From assembly GCA_007123425.1 (NCBI GenBank), contig SKLC01000015.1, positions 1 to 5,108 of the forward strand: DNA of 5,108 nucleotides. Direction: 5' to 3'. How positions within the stretch are numbered: the first letter of the stretch is position 1; every line of letters begins with the position of its first letter. The notes under the pieces are model-generated. The model was not told the DNA's origin, made no database searches, and saw nothing but the letters and a program-made list of their open reading frames with translations. The translations under genes and the position numbers were made by a program. The DNA is from Nitriliruptoraceae bacterium. Lineage in GTDB: Bacteria > Actinomycetota > Nitriliruptoria > Nitriliruptorales > Nitriliruptoraceae. This document shows positions 1 through 5,108 of the stretch, in pieces.

Positions 1-852
1 GCCGGCTCGGTGATGCACGCGATGGCCAACGACACCGACGCCTGGCGCATGGGCGGGCTGCGCAAGGTCATGCCGATCACCTTCTGGACCTCGCTCGTGG
101 GGTGGCTGGCCATCTCGGGCGTGCCGCCCTTCGCCGGCTTCTTCTCCAAGGACCAGATCCTGGCCGAGGCCTACTTCAACGGCTTCGGCGTCATCTGGGG
201 CATCGGGCTGGTGGCCGCGATCATCACGGCCTTCTACATGAGCCGCTGGTTCTTCCTGATCTTCCTCGGCAAGCCCCGCTACAGCGCCGACCTCCATCCC
301 CACGAGTCGCCGCCCTCGATGACGGTGCCGCTGGTGGTGCTGGCCGTGCTCTCCGCCCTGGGCGGGCTGGTCCTCAACCCCGTCCACCACGGCCCCTTCT
401 ACAACTTCCTCGAGCCGGTGGCCGCGCCGCTGGAGCACCTCGGGCTCTCGCCCGCCGGCGGCTTCACCGAGCCGGTGCTGATCCCGATCGCGATCGTCGC
501 GGCGGGTCTGGGCATCGGCCTGGCCTACCTCGCCTACGTCCGCCGCGATGTCACCCAGGGCCGCATGGCCGAGCCGGTGCGCGGCGCCGGGGCGGAGCTG
601 CTCGAGCGCAAGTTCTACGTCGATGAGCTCTACGAGACCGTCTTCGTCCGTGCCGGCGGCCGCGTCGCCGACGCGCTGGTGTGGGTCGACACCCGCATCG
701 TCGACGGGGCGGTCAACGGGGTCGGCGTCCTGTCCACGGGCGTCGGCCGCGCCTCGCGCCGTGTCCAGACCGGACTCGTGCGGGGCTACGTCGCCGCCTT
801 CGTGGCCGGCGGCCTGGCCCTGATCGTCGTCCTGATCCTCCAGGTGGTCTAG
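1..852 (+). CDS. nuoL: NADH-quinone oxidoreductase subunit L, C-terminal part (5' end outside window)
   Basis: This is the distal antiporter-like membrane subunit of complex I, which takes part in proton translocation in the cytoplasmic membrane. The reading frame is open from base 1, so the gene begins upstream; 283 residues are visible, against roughly 610-650 for the full family. Counting the first visible codon as residue 1, the family signature GFFSKD lies at 46-51. Its K50 and D51 match the functionally important K399/D400 of E. coli NuoL. Hydrophobic helices follow at about 62-89, 107-126 and 160-180. The conserved segment KFYVDELY is at 204-211. An amphipathic stretch (about 216-258) then matches the long lateral helix running along NuoM and NuoN, and a last membrane helix (about 262-282) anchors it. 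That lateral-helix end distinguishes NuoL from NuoM, NuoN and most Mrp subunits. The stop is TAG at 850-852, three bases before nuoM. The key residues of the N-terminal half cannot be judged here. Confidence 0.97.
   Translation, partial: AGSVMHAMANDTDAWRMGGLRKVMPITFWTSLVGWLAISGVPPFAGFFSKDQILAEAYFNGFGVIWGIGLVAAIITAFYMSRWFFLIFLGKPRYSADLHPHESPPSMTVPLVVLAVLSALGGLVLNPVHHGPFYNFLEPVAAPLEHLGLSPAGGFTEPVLIPIAIVAAGLGIGLAYLAYVRRDVTQGRMAEPVRGAGAELLERKFYVDELYETVFVRAGGRVADALVWVDTRIVDGAVNGVGVLSTGVGRASRRVQTGLVRGYVAAFVAGGLALIVVLILQVV
842..847 (+). promoter_or_regulatory. Ribosome binding site of nuoM
   Basis: AGGTGG lies inside the last codons of nuoL, 8 bases before the ATG at 856. It is a good partial match to the anti-Shine-Dalgarno sequence at normal spacing. 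It supports that start and suggests translational coupling, since ribosomes ending nuoL pass over it. Confidence 0.65.
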
Positions 853-855
853 CCC

Positions 856-2403
856 ATGGGACTGATCACGCTCACCTTCGCGCTGCTGCTGGCGGGCGCG
901 CTGCTCATCGCGTTGGATCGGGACGTCGCCCGGGCCAAGGTCTACGGCCTGGTCGCCTCCACCGCGGCCTTCATCAGCTCGCTGGGGCTGGCCTGGCAGT
1001 TCGACACCGCCGAGGCGGGGCTGCAGCTGACCGAGCGCGCCGCCTGGATCCCGGCGATCGGCGCGGACTTCCACTTCGCCATCGACGGGGTCAGCCTGGT
1101 GCTGATCCTGCTCACCACCTTCCTCACCCCGCTGATCCTGCTCTCGTCGTGGAACAACGTCAGCGACCGCCTCCGCGGCTACGTCATGGCCTTCCTGGTG
1201 CTCGCGGCCACGATCATCGCCGTGTTCGCCGCCGCGGACCTGCTGGTCTTCTACGTCTTCTTCGAGTTCTCCCTGGTGCCGATGTATCTCATCATCGGCA
1301 TCTGGGGCGGGGCCGGCCGGCGCTATGCCGCGGTGAAGTTCTTCCTCTACACGCTGCTGGGCGGCCTGGTGATGCTGCTCGGCGTGCTCTACCTCTACTC
1401 CCAGGCGGGCACCTTCGAGTACGAGGCGATCCGGGCGCTGGACCTGGGCATCGTCGAGCAGCGCTGGCTGTTCCTGGCCTTCGCGCTGGCCTTCCTGGTC
1501 AAGGTGCCGGTGTTCCCGGTGCACACCTGGCTGCCCGACGCGCACACCGAGGCGCCCACCGGCGGGTCGGTCTTCCTGGCCGCCGTGCTGCTGAAGATGG
1601 GCACCTTCGGCCTGCTGCGCTACTCGCTGCCGCTGTTCCCCGACGCCACCGTCGAGGCCGCTCCCTGGCTGCTGGCGCTGTCGGTCGTCGGCGTGCTCTA
1701 CGGCGGGATCGTGGCGCTGATGCAGCGCGACATCAAGCGCCTGATCGCCTACTCCTCGGTGAGCCACATGGGCTTCGTGGTGCTGGGCACCTTCGCGCTG
1801 AACTCGACCGCCACCTCGGCCAGCGTCGTGCAGATGATCAACCACGGCCTGTCCACCGGTGCGCTGTTCCTGCTGATCGGCTTCCTCTACGACCGGCGCC
1901 ACACCCGCCAGATCGCCGCCTTCGGCGGGCTGGCCAAGCAGGTGCCGGTGATGGCAGGCCTGTGGCTGGTGGTGTCGCTGTCCTCGCTGGCGCTGCCGGG
2001 CCTCAACGGCTTCGTCGGCGAGTTCCCGATCCTGCTGGGCACCTTCCAGGAGGTGCGCTGGGCAGGGATCCTGGCGGCCTTCGGCGCCATCCTGGCGGCC
2101 CTGTACCTGCTGTGGGCCTACCAGCGCATGTTCCACGGGCCGCTCGAGGGCGCCGACAACCAGAACACCGTCGACCTCAAGCCGCTCGAGATCGGCGTGT
2201 TGACCCCGATCGTGGTGCTGATCGTCGCGATCGGGATCTACCCCAAGCCGCTGTTCGATGTCGTCGAGCCCTCGGTGGACCGCGTGCTCGCCGAGGTCGG
2301 GGTGATCGCCGAGGACGAGCCGGTCGCCGCCGCCGACGACGACGATGCCGCCGACGAGCTGGGCGCGCCCGCGGGCGACGCCACCGCGTCGACGAATGAG
2401 TAG
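856..2403 (+). CDS. nuoM: NADH-quinone oxidoreductase subunit M
   Basis: This is the middle antiporter-like subunit of the complex I membrane arm, 515 residues, close to the usual length. About 14 hydrophobic segments span roughly residues 3-463. The pumping residues known from E. coli NuoM are present: E137 (E144 there), then K216, K247, H304, H330 and E389. These last five correspond to K234, K265, H322, H348 and E407, all at a constant offset of 18, so the core has no indels between them. The family segment HTWLPDAHTEAP covers 223-234 and IKRLIAYSSVSHMG covers 293-306. The ATG at 856 has a Shine-Dalgarno match and the protein begins directly with the first membrane helix, so the start is secure. 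After the last helix the protein carries an unusual acidic, Ala-rich tail (485-515). The gene sits 3 bases after nuoL and 13 bases before nuoN. Its NuoL-type lateral helix is absent, as expected for NuoM. Confidence 0.98.
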   Translation: MGLITLTFALLLAGALLIALDRDVARAKVYGLVASTAAFISSLGLAWQFDTAEAGLQLTERAAWIPAIGADFHFAIDGVSLVLILLTTFLTPLILLSSWNNVSDRLRGYVMAFLVLAATIIAVFAAADLLVFYVFFEFSLVPMYLIIGIWGGAGRRYAAVKFFLYTLLGGLVMLLGVLYLYSQAGTFEYEAIRALDLGIVEQRWLFLAFALAFLVKVPVFPVHTWLPDAHTEAPTGGSVFLAAVLLKMGTFGLLRYSLPLFPDATVEAAPWLLALSVVGVLYGGIVALMQRDIKRLIAYSSVSHMGFVVLGTFALNSTATSASVVQMINHGLSTGALFLLIGFLYDRRHTRQIAAFGGLAKQVPVMAGLWLVVSLSSLALPGLNGFVGEFPILLGTFQEVRWAGILAAFGAILAALYLLWAYQRMFHGPLEGADNQNTVDLKPLEIGVLTPIVVLIVAIGIYPKPLFDVVEPSVDRVLAEVGVIAEDEPVAAADDDDAADELGAPAGDATASTNE

Positions 2404-2406
2404 GAG
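2402..2406 (+). promoter_or_regulatory. Ribosome binding site deciding the nuoN start
   Basis: AGGAG overlaps the last two bases of the nuoM stop codon TAG and lies 10 bases before the ATG at 2417. The other in-frame ATGs, at 2396 (overlapping the nuoM end) and 2345, have no comparable purine-rich sequence upstream. This favours 2417 as the nuoN start and suggests coupling to nuoM termination. Confidence 0.65.
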
Positions 2407-2416
2407 CACGCCGACG

Positions 2417-4060
2417 ATGTTCCTCGCCCAGACCAACGCCGAGGTCCAGGTACCCGAGATCGCCTGGTCCAGCTTCGCGCCCGAGCTCGCGCCGACGGCG
2501 ATGGCGCTCGTGCTGCTGCTGCTGATCGTCGCCGGCCGCTTCCGCCTGGCCGTGGCCGTGCCGACGGCCGTGCTGGGCATCGTGTTCGGCGGGTGGCTGG
2601 TCACCATGGGCCTGGCCGTGCCCGGCGCCGTGGCCATCGCCCTGGGCGCGGCGGCCCCTGCGCTGGTGCTGGCCTTCCCCACCCGGCCCTCGCTGATCCC
2701 GGCCTGGGGCGCGGGCCTGTCCCTGGTGGGCGCCCTGGCGCTCACGCTGTGGCAGTACGCCGCGGTGCTCGCCCCCGGGGGCGGGCCGATCCAGCCCACC
2801 GACGCCGTCGCGGGCGCGATCGCCAACGACGGCATCGGCTTCTTCACCCGCCTGACGGTCTACCTCGTGTCCCTGCTGGTGGTGCCGCTGGGCTACGGCT
2901 ACCTGCGCGACCGCGGCATCCACCGCGGCGAGGTCGAGCCGCTCATCCTGCTGGCCGCGGTCGGCATGACGGTCCTGGGCACCGCCAACGACCTGATCAC
3001 GCTCTTCGTCGCGCTCGAGATCCTCTCCATCGCGCTGTTCATCCTGACCGGCCTGGCGCGGCGCGACCGGCGCTCGCAGGAGTCGTCGCTGAAGTACTTC
3101 GTGACCGGGGTGGTGGCCTCCACGATCCTGCTCTACGGCCTCGCGCTGCTGTACGTGGCCACCGGGTCGCTGTCGATCCCCGAGATCGGCGGGGCGCTGG
3201 GCCTGGTCACCACCCCGACGATCGTCGCCGTGTCCGGCCTCGCGCTGGTGACCGTCGGCATCGGCTTCAAGGTGGCGCTGGCCCCGTTCCACCTGTGGGC
3301 GCCCGACGTCTACCAGGGCGCGCCCACCAACATCACCGCGCTCATGGCCACGGCGACCAAGGCCGCCGCCTTCGCGGCGCTGCTGCGCCTGTACCTCGTC
3401 GCCTTCCCGGCGCTGGAGTGGCTGTGGGTGCCCGTGCTGGCGGTCCTGGCGGCGCTGACGATGCTCTACGGCGCCTACCTCGCGCTGGTCCAGGGCGACA
3501 TCAAGCGGATGCTGGCCTACTCCTCGATCACCCACGCCGGCTACGCGACCATCGGCGTGGCGGCCAACACCGCCGCGGGCCTGTCGGCCACCCTGTGGTA
3601 CCTGCTGACCTACGCCGTGGCGACGGTGGCGGCCTTCGGGTGCATCATCGCGATCGAGCGCACCCGCCGCGGGGAGGTGACGCTCTCCGCGCTGCGTGGG
3701 CTGGGCCGCACCTCGCCGTCGGTGGCCGGCATCCTCGGGCTCTCGCTGCTCTCCCTGGCGGGGATCCCGCTCACGGCCGGGTTCGTGGGCAAGCTCGAGG
3801 TGTTCCGCGCGGGCATCGCCGCGGGCCTGACCTGGCTGGTGGCCATCGGCGTGCTCTCCAGCGTGGTGGCCGCGTTCTTCTACCTGCGCATCGCCGGGAT
3901 GATGTTCCTCGAGGAGCCCACGGAGGCGCCGGAGCTGCCGGTGCTCTCCTCCGGCGTGACCGCCGGCGTGGCGGTCAGCGCCGTGCTGGTGATCTACCTC
4001 GGCGTCCAGCCCCAGGTCTTCCTGCAGCTGGCGGAGCACGCCGCCGCGCTGGTGAGGTGA
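2417..4060 (+). CDS. nuoN: NADH-quinone oxidoreductase subunit N
   Basis: This is the antiporter-like complex I subunit nearest the quinone-side module, 547 residues with the chosen start. The key ionisable residues of E. coli NuoN are conserved: E201 (E133), K226 (K158), K285 (K217), K315 (K247) and H373 (H305) all align with offset 68, and K459 lies in GFVGKLEVF where E. coli has K395. The family block FHLWAPDVYQGAPT covers 291-304. The first helix starts at a conserved PEL (22-24). Between it and the DG(F) motif (138-142) lie about 58 more residues than in E. coli, largely hydrophobic, probably two extra membrane helices (about 46-64 and 66-87). The loop at 162-176 is short. ATG 2417 was chosen for its AGGAG; starting at 2396 would add seven residues (MSRSTPT). 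The gene ends 4 bases before the polyprenyl synthase gene. It is certainly NuoN rather than a hydrogenase or Mrp homologue, given the nuoL-M-N order. Confidence 0.97.
   Translation: MFLAQTNAEVQVPEIAWSSFAPELAPTAMALVLLLLIVAGRFRLAVAVPTAVLGIVFGGWLVTMGLAVPGAVAIALGAAAPALVLAFPTRPSLIPAWGAGLSLVGALALTLWQYAAVLAPGGGPIQPTDAVAGAIANDGIGFFTRLTVYLVSLLVVPLGYGYLRDRGIHRGEVEPLILLAAVGMTVLGTANDLITLFVALEILSIALFILTGLARRDRRSQESSLKYFVTGVVASTILLYGLALLYVATGSLSIPEIGGALGLVTTPTIVAVSGLALVTVGIGFKVALAPFHLWAPDVYQGAPTNITALMATATKAAAFAALLRLYLVAFPALEWLWVPVLAVLAALTMLYGAYLALVQGDIKRMLAYSSITHAGYATIGVAANTAAGLSATLWYLLTYAVATVAAFGCIIAIERTRRGEVTLSALRGLGRTSPSVAGILGLSLLSLAGIPLTAGFVGKLEVFRAGIAAGLTWLVAIGVLSSVVAAFFYLRIAGMMFLEEPTEAPELPVLSSGVTAGVAVSAVLVIYLGVQPQVFLQLAEHAAALVR
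4054..4060 (+). promoter_or_regulatory. Ribosome binding site supporting the GTG start at 4065
   Basis: GAGGTGA covers the final codons and the TGA stop of nuoN. It ends four bases before GTG 4065, with the GAGG core about 7 bases away. The synthase frame has a stop at 4053-4055, so GTG 4065 is the first possible start. Together these fix the start well and indicate translational coupling with nuoN. Confidence 0.7.
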
Positions 4061-4064
4061 GCAG

Positions 4065-5102
4065 GTGCCCGTCGATCCCCGCCCGGCCCAGCTGGCCATC
4101 CCCGCACCCGTCCTCGACGAGCTCGAGGCGCACGGGCTGCCGGTCGCGGGCGTGCTCGACCGGGTGGAGGAGCGGCTCCACGAACAGGTCGGCTCCAGCC
4201 ACGCCTTCGTCGATCGCGCCGCGCGCTACCTGATCAGCGCGGGCGGCAAGCGCTTTCGGCCGCTGCTGGTGGCGCTGGCCGGCCACCTCGGCGACCCCGA
4301 GCGCGCCGAGCTGGTCGATGCCGGCGTGATCGTCGAGCTGGTGCACCTGGCCACGCTCTACCACGACGACGTGATCGACGAGGCGGCCGCCCGCCGCGGC
4401 AACCCCAGTGCCAACTCGCGCTGGGACAACACCGTGGCGATCCTCACCGGCGACTACCTCTTCGCCCGGGCCTCGGCGCTGTCGGCCGACCTCGGCGTCG
4501 AGGTCACCCGGATCATGGCCGACACGCTCGCGCGCCTGTGCGAAGGGCAGATCCGCGAGGTGCAGGGGTCGGTCGCCGACTCGCTGCCCGACGAGATCGA
4601 GGCCCTCGACCCCACCCTCGAGCACTACCTCGAGGTGGTCTCGGGCAAGACCGCGAGCCTGATCGAGACCTCCTGCCGGTACGGGGCCCTGCTCTCCGGC
4701 GTGGACCGCGAGGGAGTCGAGGCCGCCGCGCGCTACGGCTGGAACGTCGGCATGGCCTTCCAGCTCTCCGACGACATCCTCGACATCGCCTCCGAGCACG
4801 AGCAGTCGGGCAAGACCCCCGGCACCGACCTGCGGGAGGGCGTGCGCACGCTGCCCGTGCTCTACGGGCTCGAGGAGGACGACGGCGAGCTCGCCGCGCT
4901 GCTGGCCGACGACGTGCCCGACGAGCCCGGCGTCCTGCGCGCCCTGGAGATCCTGCGCGGCGGCGACGCCCTGCAGCGCTCGCGGCAGGCCGCGGGCGAC
5001 TACGTGCGCGCCGCCGTCGCCGAGCTCGCCCCCTTCGGCGACCGCCCCGTGGTGACCGCCATGACGCGGCTGGCCGAGTACGCCCTGCACCGCGCCGGGT
5101 AG
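4065..5102 (+). CDS. Polyprenyl diphosphate synthase, probably long-chain (menaquinone side chain)
   Basis: This is a soluble, all-alpha trans-isoprenyl diphosphate synthase of 345 residues, a normal length. The family extends an allylic diphosphate with isopentenyl diphosphate using Mg2+. The isopentenyl diphosphate-binding motif GGKRFRP is at 60-66. The first aspartate-rich motif, DDVID, is at 101-105, followed by R110/R111. GKT is at 194-196, and FQLSDDILD at 232-240 holds the second motif, DDILD (236-240). GKTPGTDLREG follows at 249-259. All catalytic elements are intact. The residue five before the first Asp is Ala96, and no aromatic residue lies at -5 or -8, as in enzymes making products longer than farnesyl diphosphate. 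LATLYHDDVID resembles the actinobacterial GrcC-type and heptaprenyl/octaprenyl enzymes. Product length cannot be read from sequence, and a geranylgeranyl synthase remains possible. The position 4 bases after nuoN suggests it supplies the tail of menaquinone, the acceptor for complex I. Names such as grcC, hepT or ispB would be guesses. Confidence 0.93.
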   Translation: MPVDPRPAQLAIPAPVLDELEAHGLPVAGVLDRVEERLHEQVGSSHAFVDRAARYLISAGGKRFRPLLVALAGHLGDPERAELVDAGVIVELVHLATLYHDDVIDEAAARRGNPSANSRWDNTVAILTGDYLFARASALSADLGVEVTRIMADTLARLCEGQIREVQGSVADSLPDEIEALDPTLEHYLEVVSGKTASLIETSCRYGALLSGVDREGVEAAARYGWNVGMAFQLSDDILDIASEHEQSGKTPGTDLREGVRTLPVLYGLEEDDGELAALLADDVPDEPGVLRALEILRGGDALQRSRQAAGDYVRAAVAELAPFGDRPVVTAMTRLAEYALHRAG

Positions 5103-5108
5103 GCAGCC

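Noticed and set aside
2320..2360. GCC/GAC trinucleotide run as a possible DNA repeat element
   Set aside because: It is short, in frame and encodes the Ala/Asp tail of NuoM. No second copy or flanking repeats are seen.
681..2399. A 572-residue + strand frame overlapping nuoL and nuoM
   Set aside because: It is Arg/Gly/Pro/His-rich with no domain and runs out of frame through an unmistakable nuoM. It is a GC-content artefact, as is the similar long frame at 2593-4233.
2345..2416. Upstream start for NuoN at 2345, adding 24 residues and a 59-base overlap with nuoM
   Set aside because: The added residues are Arg/Pro/Thr-rich, out-of-frame readings of the NuoM tail. There is no ribosome binding site, and ATG 2417 has AGGAG at good spacing.
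1..4060. Mrp-type cation/proton antiporter or membrane-bound hydrogenase subunits instead of complex I
   Set aside because: The antiporter core is shared, but the order L-M-N, the lateral-helix C-terminus of NuoL and residue-by-residue agreement with E. coli NuoM and NuoN fit complex I specifically.
2177..4099. A 640-residue open frame on the - strand opposite nuoM and nuoN
   Set aside because: It is rich in Gly, Arg, His, Gln and Asp, with no hydrophobic core or recognisable domain. This is the typical antisense shadow of GC-rich membrane-protein genes, whose Leu/Ala/Val codons read this way in reverse. nuoN explains the strand fully.
3975..5090. A 371-residue open frame on the - strand opposite the polyprenyl synthase gene
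   Set aside because: It mirrors the synthase codons, has low-complexity Gly/Val/Glu/His composition and no motif of its own, while the sense frame has every catalytic motif.
5103..5108. Terminator or further gene after the polyprenyl synthase
   Set aside because: Only six bases remain, too few to support any call.

Overview
The window is an ordinary, densely coding stretch of a high-GC bacterial chromosome. It holds the 3' end of a respiratory complex I (NADH:quinone oxidoreductase) operon, followed at once by a polyprenyl diphosphate synthase gene. All four genes lie on the + strand. GC-rich third codon positions, one GTG start, the order nuoL-nuoM-nuoN, and a synthase resembling the menaquinone side-chain enzymes of actinobacteria all suggest an Actinomycetota member. 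As I remember them, Streptomyces and Mycobacterium NuoN carry a long polar insert before the E-containing antiporter helix, and this NuoN lacks it. A deeper-branching actinobacterial class is therefore more likely than those genera, but this is inference.

Layout: 1-852 is the C-terminal part of NuoL, whose gene starts upstream of the window. 856-2403 is complete NuoM. 2417-4060 is complete NuoN. 4065-5102 is a complete trans-polyprenyl diphosphate synthase, and only six bases follow it. The gaps between genes are 3, 13 and 4 bases. Each downstream gene has a Shine-Dalgarno-like sequence lying in or against the end of the gene before it, so the four are probably one translationally coupled transcript. 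I see no promoter, terminator, RNA gene, mobile element, CRISPR array or intergenic stretch long enough to hold one.

How they work together: NuoL, NuoM and NuoN are the three antiporter-like membrane subunits of complex I. They couple quinone reduction to proton pumping. The ionisable residues known to matter in the E. coli proteins are all present here, with constant alignment offsets. The synthase has both aspartate-rich motifs and a small residue five positions before the first one, as in long-chain enzymes. It plausibly makes the isoprenoid tail of menaquinone, the electron acceptor of this complex I, which would explain its place in the operon.

I found no novel system. The points most worth checking are a probable pair of extra transmembrane helices near the N-terminus of NuoN, an acidic low-complexity tail on NuoM, and the genetic link between complex I and the quinone-tail enzyme.
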